In this document: one piece after another, positions 56,437-64,000 of the stretch
Position numbering within the stretch: the first letter of the stretch is position 1
Layout of the letters: each line of letters starts with the position of its first letter
Source: Bradyrhizobium diazoefficiens
GTDB taxonomy: Bacteria > Pseudomonadota > Alphaproteobacteria > Rhizobiales > Xanthobacteraceae
NCBI RefSeq assembly: GCF_016616235.1
Contig: NZ_CP067100.1
Coordinates: 2,291,001 to 2,355,000 of the forward strand
DNA: 64,000 nucleotides
Reading direction: 5' to 3'
Notes under the pieces: generated by a model
What the model was told of the DNA's origin: nothing
The model's database searches: none
Seen by the model: the letters and a program-made list of their open reading frames with translations, nothing else
Program-made: the position numbers and the translations under genes

Positions 56437-57996
56437 CTACCGCCGCATGATCCTGCCCCAAAGCCATTTCGCCACTACGTCCGGCGACGAATTCGCGTCG
56501 TTGCCGCTGGCGCGCAAATTCGCCTCGCGCATGGTGGCGATGTCGATCTTGCCGAGCAACGGCTTGAGCGCCGCCTGCAATTTCTCGTCGCCGGCGCGCT
56601 TTGGCGCCAGCAGCAGGATCGCGTCATAGGGCGGGATCGCCTGCTTGGGATCGTCGAGCACGACGAGATCGTATTTCGCGATCAGCCCATCGCTGGTGTA
56701 GCCTGCAATGACGTCCACCTCGCCGCTGGCGACCGCCGCATACATGAAGTCCGGCTGCATCTGGCGCTGGGCGCGGAACTGAAGGCCATAGGCCTTTTGC
56801 AGCGCCGCCCATTCGGGACGTGAGAAGAATTCATAGTCGCCGGCGATCGACAGCGTCGGTGCGCGCGCGGCGAGATCGGAGATGGTGCGGATACCAAGCG
56901 CCTCGGCGCGCTTCTTCGGCATCACCAGCGCATAGGCATTCTCGAACCCGAGCTCGCCGAGCAGGGTGACGTTGTCTTTCGCGAGCGCCGTCTTCAGCTC
57001 CGCCAGCAGTTCCGCGCGCGGCTTGATGTCGCTGCGATGCAGCTGGTTGGCCCAGAGCGTGCCGGAATAATCGATGTAGAGATCGATGTCGCCGGCCTTG
57101 AGCGCCTCGAAGATCACGCTGGAGCCGAGGCCCGATCGTGCGGCGGCCGAAAGGCCGCTAGCCTGGAGGCGGTCCCGGAGCAGGGCAGACAGCACATATT
57201 GCTCGGCGAAGGTCTTGGCGCCGACGACATAGCTCTGCGACGAGCGTCCCATGGTCGGCACCAGCGTTGCGGCGACCAGGGCAGCGATCCCGGCCGCCCC
57301 AAGGCCAGTGCGCGCGCGGCTGCGCCGGCGCAGGCCGCTCTCGATCAGGCCGAGCAACTGATCGACGGCGAGGGCCAGCAGCGCCGAGGCCAGGCAGCCA
57401 AACAGCACGAACACCCAGTTCTGGGTCTGAAGCCCGGCAAAGATGTAATTGCCGAGGCTGGTCTGTCCGATCGGGGTCGAAAGCGTCGCTGTGCCGATCA
57501 CCCACACCGCGGCGGTGCGGATGCCCGCCATCATCACGGGCAGCGCCAGCGGCACCTCGACCATGACGAGCGACTGTCGCTCCGTCATGCCGACGCCTTT
57601 CGCGGCCTCGATCAAAGCGGGATCGATGCCGTTGAGGCCGGTGATGCCGTTGCGCAGCACCGGCAGCATCGAGTAGAGCGCCAGCGCCAGCATGGCCGGC
57701 AGGAAGCCGAATGCGGAGAACGAGATGCCGAACCATCTCAGGGTCACTGAGGCGGCAAGCAGCAGCAGCGGATAGAACAGCGCAAGCAGCGCCAATCCCG
57801 GCACTGTCTGCACGATGCTGGCGAGCGCGAGCAGGATGCCGCGCGGCGCCGGGCGATTGCGCGTCAGGATCGCCAGCGGCAAGCTGACGATCAGGCCAAG
57901 CGCGAGCGCGGCGAGGCTCACCCGTACATGGTTGCCGAGATAATCGGACAGATGCGACAGCGCCTCGCCCCAGCGCGGATCATTGAGGAGGCTCAT
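56437..57996 (-). CDS. Osmoprotectant ABC transporter, fused permease and substrate-binding protein
   Basis: A 519-residue fusion. Residues 1-215 are a binding-protein-dependent permease with about five membrane segments (VRVSLAALALGLIVSLPLAI) and the EAA-loop ALIEAAKGVGMTERQSLVMV. One further membrane segment (GIAALVAATLVPTMG) leads to an OpuAC-type domain (about 240-515) with VVGAKTFAEQYVLSALL, DLYIDYSGTLWANQ and DVIAGYTSDGLIAKYDLVVL. Binding domains of this class bind quaternary amines through aromatic cages, so glycine betaine, choline or a related compound is likely. The ATPase gene at 57993 overlaps by ATGA. Confidence 0.92.
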   Translation of the reverse strand: MSLLNDPRWGEALSHLSDYLGNHVRVSLAALALGLIVSLPLAILTRNRPAPRGILLALASIVQTVPGLALLALFYPLLLLAASVTLRWFGISFSAFGFLPAMLALALYSMLPVLRNGITGLNGIDPALIEAAKGVGMTERQSLVMVEVPLALPVMMAGIRTAAVWVIGTATLSTPIGQTSLGNYIFAGLQTQNWVFVLFGCLASALLALAVDQLLGLIESGLRRRSRARTGLGAAGIAALVAATLVPTMGRSSQSYVVGAKTFAEQYVLSALLRDRLQASGLSAAARSGLGSSVIFEALKAGDIDLYIDYSGTLWANQLHRSDIKPRAELLAELKTALAKDNVTLLGELGFENAYALVMPKKRAEALGIRTISDLAARAPTLSIAGDYEFFSRPEWAALQKAYGLQFRAQRQMQPDFMYAAVASGEVDVIAGYTSDGLIAKYDLVVLDDPKQAIPPYDAILLLAPKRAGDEKLQAALKPLLGKIDIATMREANLRASGNDANSSPDVVAKWLWGRIMRR

Positions 57997-58775
57997 GCCG
58001 CACCGCTCTTCGGCAGCAGCGCATTCAGCCGTTCGACCTGGCGCCGCGGCGTGCGCAGAAGCTCCAGCACATAGGCGTCGCTGCTGTTGGAAAGCTCTGC
58101 CGGCGTGCCCTGCGCCAGCAGCTTTCCGCCGCGCATCACGGCGATGCGGTCGGCGAGCAGGATCGCTTCGGTCATGTCATGCGTGATCATCACGGTGGTC
58201 AGCCCGAGCTTGCGATGCAGCGCGCGATAGTCGTCGCCGAGGGCATCGCGGGTGAGGGGATCGAGCGCGCCGAACGGCTCGTCCATCAACACGATGCGGG
58301 GCTTTGCCGCCAGCGCCCGCGCCACGCCGACGCGCTGCTGTTGGCCGCCGGAGAGCGCCTCGGGCAAGCGTTCGCGATGTGTGGTCCGGTCGAGCTGTAC
58401 CAGATCGAGCAACTCGTCGACGCGGGTTGCGATGGCTGCTGCCGGTTCGCCCAGCAGTTTTGGCGTGATACCGATGTTGTCGGCGACACTCAGATGCGGA
58501 AACAGCCCGCCGCTCTGGAAGACGTAACCGATCCGCCGCCGCAGCGCGACCGGATCGACATTCGCCACGTTCTCGTCCTCGATGATGATCGTACCGCCAT
58601 CGGCTTCGATCAGCCGGTTGGCGAGCCGCAGCAGCGTCGTCTTGCCCGATCCAGACCCGCCGACGATGGCCAGAAACTCGCCCGCGGCCACATCGAGCGA
58701 TACGTCGTCGACAGCCTTGAGCGGACCAAAGCTCTTGGTGACGTTTCGGTAGCTGATCGCCAGCTTTGAAGGCAT
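57993..58775 (-). CDS. Osmoprotectant ABC transporter ATP-binding protein
   Basis: A 260-residue importer ATPase: Walker A VGGSGSGKTTLLRLAN, Q-loop IGYVFQSGGLFPHLSV, signature ALSGGQQQRVGVARAL, Walker B IVLMDEPFGALD and H-loop VMITHDMTEAILLADR. There is no CBS domain at the C-terminus, which distinguishes it from ProV/OpuAA. The downstream gene, overlapping by ATGA, is the permease/binding fusion. Confidence 0.94.
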   Translation of the reverse strand: MPSKLAISYRNVTKSFGPLKAVDDVSLDVAAGEFLAIVGGSGSGKTTLLRLANRLIEADGGTIIIEDENVANVDPVALRRRIGYVFQSGGLFPHLSVADNIGITPKLLGEPAAAIATRVDELLDLVQLDRTTHRERLPEALSGGQQQRVGVARALAAKPRIVLMDEPFGALDPLTRDALGDDYRALHRKLGLTTVMITHDMTEAILLADRIAVMRGGKLLAQGTPAELSNSSDAYVLELLRTPRRQVERLNALLPKSGAA

Positions 58776-58795
58776 TCGACGCGGCTCGTTCTTTC

Positions 58796-58945
58796 TTACC
58801 CTCCCCTGGAGGGGGAGGATCGCTCGCGCAAAGCGCGGGCGGGGTGGGGCGATCTCTCCATACGGGCGGTGTTGGAGGGACCGTCACCCCACCCTGGTCC
58901 GCATTCCGCTTCGCTTCATGCGCACCGACCCTCCAGGGAGGGTAA
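58796..58945. repeat. Long palindromic intergenic repeat (TTACCCTCCC ends)
   Basis: 150 bp with terminal inverted repeats TTACCCTCCC (58796-58805) and GGGAGGGTAA (58936-58945), and inner repeats GGTGGGG/CCCCACC and CTGGAGGG/CCCTCCAG. It lies between divergent transport genes. A third structural class of repeat in this window. Confidence 0.8.
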
Positions 58946-59041
58946 GAACGCCTTCGCACTGCATGCGTAGCACGCTTGGCGCCTTGATTGAACTTGGCCG
59001 CGCGAGCGGCTAAGGCATCAAGCCAAGTCTGGAGGAAGCAT

Positions 59042-59860
59042 ATGACGACGCCCACGGCAGTGGCGCTGGAAGATGCCAAGGTCGCGTTCCGGCTCGGGGA
59101 CGGGCGGGTCTATACGGCTGTGGAGAAGGCGCACCTCGCGGTCGCGCAGGGCGAGTTCGTCGCCATTGTCGGGCCGACCGGCTGCGGAAAATCGACGCTC
59201 CTCAACGTCGCGGCCGGCCTGCTCAAGCCCGCCGCCGGCAGCGTCAAGATATTTGACCGGCCGCTCGCGGGGCTGAACCGGGACGCCGGCTATCTGTTCC
59301 AGGCCGATGCGCTGTTCCCCTGGAAGACCGCGCTCGACAATGTCGCGATCGGGCTCGAGATCAAGGGCACGCCGCGAGCCGAGGCGCTGCCGCAGGCGCA
59401 GAAATGGCTGACGTCCGTCGGCCTCGGCGCCTTCGCGGGCCGCTATCCGCACATGCTCTCGGGCGGCCAGCGCAAGCGCGTAGCGTTGGCGCAGGTCCTG
59501 ATCCGCGATCCCAAGATCCTGCTGATGGACGAGCCGTTCGGGCCGCTCGATGCGCAGACGCGCCAAGTGATGGGCAATCTGCTGCTCGACCTCTGGAATG
59601 CCGACCGCAAGGCCGTGCTGTTCGTCACCCATGATCTCGAAGAGGCGATCGCGCTGGCCGACCGCGTCGTGATCATGTCGGCCGGGCCGTCCTCGCGCAT
59701 CATCGGCGACTGGCGCGTGCAGCTCGCCCGCCCGCGCGACATTTTCGAGGTGCGGCTGGACAAGGACTTCCATGCGCTGCATCGCGAGATCTGGAGCGTG
59801 CTCAAGGACGAGGTGATGAAGGGTTACGCGCAATCCACCCAAGCGGCGGAGGCAGTCTGA
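59042..59860 (+). CDS. ABC transporter ATP-binding protein (SsuB/TauB type)
   Basis: A 272-residue importer ATPase: Walker A VGPTGCGKSTLLNVAAGL, Q-loop AGYLFQADALFPWKTAL, signature MLSGGQRKRVALAQVL, Walker B ILLMDEPFGPLD and H-loop LFVTHDLEEAIALADR. It belongs to the nitrate/sulfonate/taurine ATPase group. GGAGG lies upstream of the ATG at 59042. It shares one base with the permease start (TGATG). Confidence 0.93.
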   Translation: MTTPTAVALEDAKVAFRLGDGRVYTAVEKAHLAVAQGEFVAIVGPTGCGKSTLLNVAAGLLKPAAGSVKIFDRPLAGLNRDAGYLFQADALFPWKTALDNVAIGLEIKGTPRAEALPQAQKWLTSVGLGAFAGRYPHMLSGGQRKRVALAQVLIRDPKILLMDEPFGPLDAQTRQVMGNLLLDLWNADRKAVLFVTHDLEEAIALADRVVIMSAGPSSRIIGDWRVQLARPRDIFEVRLDKDFHALHREIWSVLKDEVMKGYAQSTQAAEAV

Positions 59861-60645
59861 TGTCGCGCGTGACATTGCTGGCGCTGCAAATGCTGGTTGC
59901 AATTGTCTGCCTGGTGCTGTGGCAGGTGCTCTCGACGGTGCCTGTGTTCGGAAAAATTCTGCTGCCGCCGTTCTTCTTCTCCAATCCGGTCGACGTGTTC
60001 GAGCAGATCATCAAGTGGTTCGCCTCAGGCGTGATCTGGAACCATCTCTGGATCACCCTGGTGGAATCGCTCCTCGCCTTCGTGATCGGATCGGCTGGCG
60101 GCGTGCTGGTCGGCTTCTGGTTCGCGCGACAGCCGCTGGTCGCCGCGGTGTTCGATCCTTACGTGAAGATGGTCAACGCGCTGCCGCGCGTGGTGCTGGC
60201 GCCGATCTTTGCGCTGTGGCTGGGCCTCGGCATCTGGTCCAAGGTCGCTCTCGGCGTGACCTTGGTGTTCTTCATCGTCTTCTTCAACGTCTATCAGGGC
60301 GTCAAGGAGGTCAGCCGCACGGTGCTCGACAACGGCCGCATGCTCGGCATGAGCGAGCGGCAATTGATGCAGCACGTCTATTGGCCCTCGGCGCTGTCAT
60401 GGATGTTCTCCTCGCTGCACACCTCGGTCGGCTTCGCCGTGGTCGGCGCGGTCGTCGGCGAATATCTGGGATCGGCGGCGGGGCTCGGCTATCTGATCCA
60501 GCAGGCCGAAGGCGTGTTTGACGTCGCGGGCGTGTTCGCCGGCATGTTCGTGCTGTCAGCCTTCGTCATCCTGATCGACTTCGGCGTCACGCTGATGGAG
60601 CGGAAGCTGCTGGTCTGGCGACCGACGGTGGACGGGCGCGGCTAG
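59860..60645 (+). CDS. ABC transporter permease (SsuC/TauC type)
   Basis: A 261-residue permease with about six membrane segments (LLALQMLVAIVCLVLWQVLS at the start) and the BPD-transport domain, whose EAA loop reads VSRTVLDNGRMLGMSERQL. LPRVVLAPIFALWLGLGIWS is the family phrase. It works with the ATPase encoded upstream and the binding protein downstream (72 bp gap). Confidence 0.93.
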   Translation: MSRVTLLALQMLVAIVCLVLWQVLSTVPVFGKILLPPFFFSNPVDVFEQIIKWFASGVIWNHLWITLVESLLAFVIGSAGGVLVGFWFARQPLVAAVFDPYVKMVNALPRVVLAPIFALWLGLGIWSKVALGVTLVFFIVFFNVYQGVKEVSRTVLDNGRMLGMSERQLMQHVYWPSALSWMFSSLHTSVGFAVVGAVVGEYLGSAAGLGYLIQQAEGVFDVAGVFAGMFVLSAFVILIDFGVTLMERKLLVWRPTVDGRG

Positions 60646-60717
60646 CCGTATCCGTTAGTTGCCTTCTCAAGCCAGTCCGGCTGCTCTATGGTGCGGCCGG
60701 CCGAACGGAGGACACCA

Positions 60718-61740
60718 ATGAAGAACACGATTGCCAGGCTCGCCGGCGCGTTGCTCGCGCTGACGCTCACCACCGGATTTGCCGCGGCGCAAAGCAAGGT
60801 CACCATCGCAGTCGGCGGCGGTGCCTGCCTGTGCTATTTGCCGACGGTGCTAGCCAAGCAGCTCGGCGAATACGAGAAGGCCGGCCTCAATGTCGAATTG
60901 GTCGATCTCAAGGGCGGCTCGGACGCGCTCAAGGCCGTGCTCGGCGGCAGCGCCGACGTCGTTTCCGGCTATTTCGACCATTGCGTCAATCTCGCCGCGA
61001 AGAAGCAAGAGCTTCAGGCCTTCGTGGTCTATGACCGCTATCCCGGCCTCGTGCTGGTGGTCGCGCCGTCGCGCACCAACGACATCAAGTCGATCAAGGA
61101 TCTCGCCGGCAAGAAGGTCGGCGTCAGTGCGCCCGGCTCCTCGACCGACTTCTTCCTGAAATATCTCCTGAAGAAGAACGGACTCGATCCCGCCGGCACC
61201 GCCGTGATCGGCGTCGGCCTCGGCGCCACCGCGGTCGCCGCGATGGAGCAGGGCCAGCTCGATGCCGCCGTGATGCTCGATCCCTCCGTCACCGTCCTCC
61301 AGGGCAGCCACAAGGATCTGCGCATTCTCTCGGACACCCGCACGCAGAAGGACACGCTCGAGACGTTCGGCGGCGAATACCCGGGCGGCGCGCTGTATTC
61401 GACCGTGGCCTGGATCAATGGTCACGAGAAGGAGACGCAGGGGCTCACCAACGCGATGCTCGCGACGCTCGCCTGGATCCATTCGCACAGCCCTGAGGAG
61501 ATCATGGCGAAGATGCCGGACGAGATGGTCGGCAAGAACAAGGACCTCTATCTCGCTGCGCTGAAGAACACGATCCCGATGTTCTCCGAAACCGGCAAGA
61601 TGGACCCGAAGGGCGCCGACGCCGTGCTCGCGGTGTTCAGCGTCGGTTCACCTGAAGTCGCGAGCGCCAAGATCGACGTCAGCAAGACCTTCACCAACAA
61701 GTTCGTCGAGGCCAAGAAGACCACGGGGAACGCCAAATAA
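60718..61740 (+). CDS. ABC transporter substrate-binding protein (SsuA/THI5-like)
   Basis: A 340-residue periplasmic binding protein with a signal peptide (MKNTIARLAGALLALTLTTG, cleavage near FAAAQ). The mature chain starts SKVTIAVGGGACLCYLPTVL and has AGLNVELVDLKGGSDALKAV, KDLAGKKVGVSAPGSSTDFF and EQGQLDAAVMLDPSV, the THI5/NMT1-like pattern. Ligand unknown: sulfonates, nitrate-like anions and pyrimidines are all handled by this fold. Two Cys near the start (GACLCY) are unusual. CGGAGG lies upstream of the ATG. Confidence 0.9.
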   Translation: MKNTIARLAGALLALTLTTGFAAAQSKVTIAVGGGACLCYLPTVLAKQLGEYEKAGLNVELVDLKGGSDALKAVLGGSADVVSGYFDHCVNLAAKKQELQAFVVYDRYPGLVLVVAPSRTNDIKSIKDLAGKKVGVSAPGSSTDFFLKYLLKKNGLDPAGTAVIGVGLGATAVAAMEQGQLDAAVMLDPSVTVLQGSHKDLRILSDTRTQKDTLETFGGEYPGGALYSTVAWINGHEKETQGLTNAMLATLAWIHSHSPEEIMAKMPDEMVGKNKDLYLAALKNTIPMFSETGKMDPKGADAVLAVFSVGSPEVASAKIDVSKTFTNKFVEAKKTTGNAK

Positions 61741-61770
61741 GTGACGCGAAGGGGCAGTAACCTGAGCGTC

Positions 61771-62475
61771 ATGACGTCACCCATCATCCATCGCGTCACG
61801 ACGCTTGATCTTGCCGTGCGGCCGATCTCCTGGCCGTTCGCGGAGGAGCGCCGCGCCGAGATCGCGGCGCATTTCGCCGAGAAGCAGCGCGAGCGGCCGA
61901 AGATCTGGAATGGCCGTATCCTGCTCGGCCGCGATCCCGTGTTCTCGGACGGCCATTTCGCCGCGACCTATTCCGAAGTGGATTTCGCAAGCTTTCTCGC
62001 TTGGCGCGACTGGGGATTTCCTGACCCCGCCGTGTTCAACGGTTTTGGCATGGGCGCGCTGCAGGCCTCCGACGGTGCTTTCGTCATGGGCGAGATGGCG
62101 CCCCACACCGCCAATGCAGGCCGCATCTATTTCCCCTCTGGCACACCCGATCCGGGCGACGTCAGGGAAGGCACGCTCGATATTTCCGGCAGCGTTGTGC
62201 GCGAACTCGAGGAGGAGACCGGGCTCACGGCCGACGACTATCGGGCCGAAGCAGACTGGCACTGTGTCGTCTCAGGTCGTGCGATTGCAATGATTCAGGT
62301 GCTCAACCTGGATGTGCCGGGCGACGTTGCGCGTGCCCGGATCGAAGCCAATCTGGCGCGAGAGGCCGAGCCGGAGCTGTCGGCCATCCATCTCGTGCGC
62401 GGAATCGATGATCTCACGCCGACCATGCCGCGATTTGTCACGGCCTTCGTCGAGCAGCAGTTCACCTCGCGCTGA
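61771..62475 (+). CDS. Nudix hydrolase family protein
   Basis: A 234-residue protein. The Nudix box is partly kept: GTLDISGSVVRELEEETGL has the catalytic REL-EE-TGL helix, but the Glu expected eight residues before the Arg is Leu by eye. N- and C-terminal strands flank it (DPVFSDGHFAATYSEVDFA, GRIYFPSGTPDPGD). Nudix enzymes cleave nucleoside diphosphates linked to other groups; the substrate is unknown. The ATG at 61771 is used; a GTG at 61741 directly after the upstream stop is in frame. Likely in the transcript of the preceding importer. Confidence 0.83.
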   Translation: MTSPIIHRVTTLDLAVRPISWPFAEERRAEIAAHFAEKQRERPKIWNGRILLGRDPVFSDGHFAATYSEVDFASFLAWRDWGFPDPAVFNGFGMGALQASDGAFVMGEMAPHTANAGRIYFPSGTPDPGDVREGTLDISGSVVRELEEETGLTADDYRAEADWHCVVSGRAIAMIQVLNLDVPGDVARARIEANLAREAEPELSAIHLVRGIDDLTPTMPRFVTAFVEQQFTSR

Positions 62476-62569
62476 CGTGCGAGGCTTGACATCGCTGCGC
62501 ATAGCCCATGTGATGGGCAAAAAGCAAAAACAACAAGAATGCAATGCACAATCGTCCAGGGAGGTTTTG

Positions 62570-63880
62570 ATGCGTCTGCGCATGGCTGCCCGCTTGGTAC
62601 GTGGGCTGTTGGTCGCGATATCAGCGACGGGCTTGGCGGTGTCCGCTGACGCTCAAGAGAAGAAGATCAAGATTGGCGTGATTTTCGATCTGACCGGGCC
62701 GCTCGCGGGCGGCGGGTCGGAGCTTGAATATATCGGCACCAAGATCATCCTCGACCAGTTCGTGAAGACGGGCGTCGAAGGCTATAAGGTCGAGGCGGTC
62801 TACGCCGATGCGCAGAGCAAGCCGGACGTCGCCATCAACGAGTCCGTTCGCCTGCTCGAACAGGAGAAGGTCGACCTGGTGCTCGGCTTCTTCTCCTCGG
62901 CGCAGTGCGTGCCGGTGGCCGAGCGCGTCGAGCAGCTCAAGAAGTTCATGTGGATGACGACCTGCATCTCGTCCGCCGTGTTCAACGAGAAGAACTACAA
63001 ATACGTGTTCCGCCCGCAGGCGAGCGGCGACCAGTTCGGCATGATGACGATGGATTTCATCGCGCAGAACGCCAGGGAGAAGTTCGGCAAGGAGCCGAAG
63101 GATTTGCGCGTCGCCATCATCCACGAGGATGGCTCCTATGGCGTCGATGTCTCCAAAGGCAACGAGGCCGGCGCGAAGAAGGCCGGCTTCAATGTCGTCC
63201 TGAAGGAAGGATACTCGGCGACCGCGCCCGATCTCTCCGCGCTGGTGACCAAGCTGAAGCGGGCCAAGCCCGACATCATCTTCCACACCGGCTACAATCC
63301 CGACATCACGCTGTTGCTGCGGCAGGCTCGCGAGCAGGGGCTGAAATTCGGCGCGCTGATGGGGCATGGCGCAGGCTACGGCGTCTATGAAAAGCTGAAG
63401 GAAGGCATGGGTGCCGACGCCAGCTACATCTTCAACACCGATCCGATCTCGATCTGGCTCGCCAACCAGAAGACGATGGATCCCAAGCTCCCGCCCGTAA
63501 TCAAGATGGTCGGCGAGGAGTTCGACAAGATCAAGCCAGGCGTTGCCATCCGCTCCGCCCATGTCGGCATCGGTGCATCCAACACCTACGTCTTCATGAA
63601 TGACGTGCTGCCGCGCGCGATCAAGAAATATGGCGGCGTCGATCCCGACGCGTTGCGCAAGGCCGCGCTCGACACCGACATTCCCGAGGGCGGCACCATG
63701 CTCGGCTTCGGCGTGAAGTTCTACGGCGAGGGGACGCCGATGGCCGGGCAGAACGAGCGCTCGTTCCCGGTCGTGATCCAGTACATCGACGACAAATCCG
63801 CCGTGGTGTGGCCGAAGAGCCAGGCGCAGCGCGAGGCCGTGCTGCCGCTGCCGAAGGGCACCACCTACAGCAACCAGTAG
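62570..63880 (+). CDS. ABC transporter substrate-binding protein (branched-chain amino-acid/urea type)
   Basis: A 436-residue periplasmic binding protein. A signal peptide (LVRGLLVAISATGLAVSADA, mature near QEKKIK) precedes the LivJ-type domain: KIKIGVIFDLTGPLAGGGSE, VDLVLGFFSSAQCVPVAERV, RVAIIHEDGSYGVDVSKGNE and SATAPDLSALVTKLKRAKPD. This PBP1 fold serves amino acids, urea, amides and aromatic acids. The ATG at 62570 has AGGGAGG six bases upstream. A LivG-type ATPase gene follows 15 bp later, and the permeases should lie beyond the window. Confidence 0.93.
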   Translation: MRLRMAARLVRGLLVAISATGLAVSADAQEKKIKIGVIFDLTGPLAGGGSELEYIGTKIILDQFVKTGVEGYKVEAVYADAQSKPDVAINESVRLLEQEKVDLVLGFFSSAQCVPVAERVEQLKKFMWMTTCISSAVFNEKNYKYVFRPQASGDQFGMMTMDFIAQNAREKFGKEPKDLRVAIIHEDGSYGVDVSKGNEAGAKKAGFNVVLKEGYSATAPDLSALVTKLKRAKPDIIFHTGYNPDITLLLRQAREQGLKFGALMGHGAGYGVYEKLKEGMGADASYIFNTDPISIWLANQKTMDPKLPPVIKMVGEEFDKIKPGVAIRSAHVGIGASNTYVFMNDVLPRAIKKYGGVDPDALRKAALDTDIPEGGTMLGFGVKFYGEGTPMAGQNERSFPVVIQYIDDKSAVVWPKSQAQREAVLPLPKGTTYSNQ

Positions 63881-63895
63881 CGGCGGAGCGGGACG

Positions 63896-64000
63896 GTGCT
63901 GGAGGTCAGCGGGCTGGTGAAGCGGTTCGGCGGCTTCACCGCCGTCAACAACGTGTCGTTTAGGGTCGATCAGGGCGAGATCCTCGGCCTGATCGGCCCC
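63896..64000 (+). CDS. Branched-chain amino-acid-type ABC transporter ATP-binding protein, N-terminal fragment
   Basis: The first 35 residues of a LivG-type ATPase, cut by the window end: [20 protein letters not shown], then [15 protein letters not shown], leading into the Walker A motif. The start is GTG at 63896, after GGAGCGGGACG, 15 bp downstream of the binding-protein gene, so it belongs to the same importer operon. Confidence 0.88.
   Translation, partial: MLEVSGLVKRFGGFTAVNNVSFRVDQGEILGLIGP

Overview
The window is chromosomal DNA of an alphaproteobacterium of the Rhizobiales, most probably Bradyrhizobium or a close relative. This rests on the high GC content, the dense GC-biased genes that open long antisense reading frames, several families of palindromic intergenic repeats, a circularly permuted (two-piece) tmRNA, general-stress (EcfG-type) promoter sequences, and a set of family types common in that group (AsmA, DUF2336, DUF4169, hflKC-degP, two half-size chromate transporters, split KaiC/histidine kinase). 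No rRNA, tRNA, CRISPR array, prophage or complete insertion sequence was seen.

Layout. 0-4.7 kb: tail of a 2-hydroxyacid dehydrogenase, an MFS transporter and a large PAS-GAF-GGDEF-EAL protein. 4.7-7 kb: a visibly less GC-rich patch with a GNAT acetyltransferase, a divergent Lrp/RidA pair and a broken IS5-type transposase end. 7-9.4 kb: a PEP-mutase-like enzyme and an epoxide-hydrolase-like enzyme facing a MarR regulator across two copies of one palindrome. 9.4-11.5 kb: small exported proteins, three of them Ser/Gly-rich, one built of alternating 16/19-residue repeats. 11.6-13.6 kb: TetR and cytochrome P450 divergent over a perfect 12+12 bp operator. 13.7-20.5 kb: AsmA, DUF2336, small proteins, DUF417. 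20.5-23.9 kb: a two-gene KaiC-like ATPase and hybrid histidine kinase operon behind an EcfG-like promoter. 24.6-27.4 kb: feoAB and two small genes. 27.6-30.1 kb: tmRNA (ssrA), its ClpXP adaptor sspB and fumC, all on the minus strand. 30.2-34.9 kb: chromate transporter pair and a tripartite tricarboxylate (TctBA, TctC) system. 35-41 kb: thyA, a GNAT, folA, hflK, hflC, DUF2065 and degP. 41-49.3 kb: serB, miaA, then the branched-chain amino-acid block ilvB-ilvH-methyltransferase-EamA-LysE-ilvC, preceded by a leader peptide and attenuator. 49.6-51 kb: a ferric-reductase-like membrane protein and a TetR regulator over paired operators. 51-64 kb: a membrane sulfatase-fold protein and four ABC transport systems (an exporter with a NEW3-type secreted or anchored partner, an osmoprotectant importer, a SsuABC/ThiXYZ-type importer, and the start of a branched-chain amino-acid-type importer), with a Nudix gene between the last two.

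How the parts work together. ssrA tags stalled peptides with ANDNFAPVAQAA and the neighbouring SspB should hand such proteins to ClpXP. thyA and folA sit together because thymidylate synthase consumes methylene-tetrahydrofolate to dihydrofolate, which FolA recycles. hflK/hflC and degP form an envelope protein-quality block. ilvB, ilvH and ilvC give the first two steps of Ile/Val synthesis, with transcription of ilvB apparently gated by ribosome stalling at Ile/Leu/Val codons. The strongest regulatory signals are three local repressor/operator pairs, two EcfG-type promoters, the ilvB attenuator and an iron-box-like site before feoAB.
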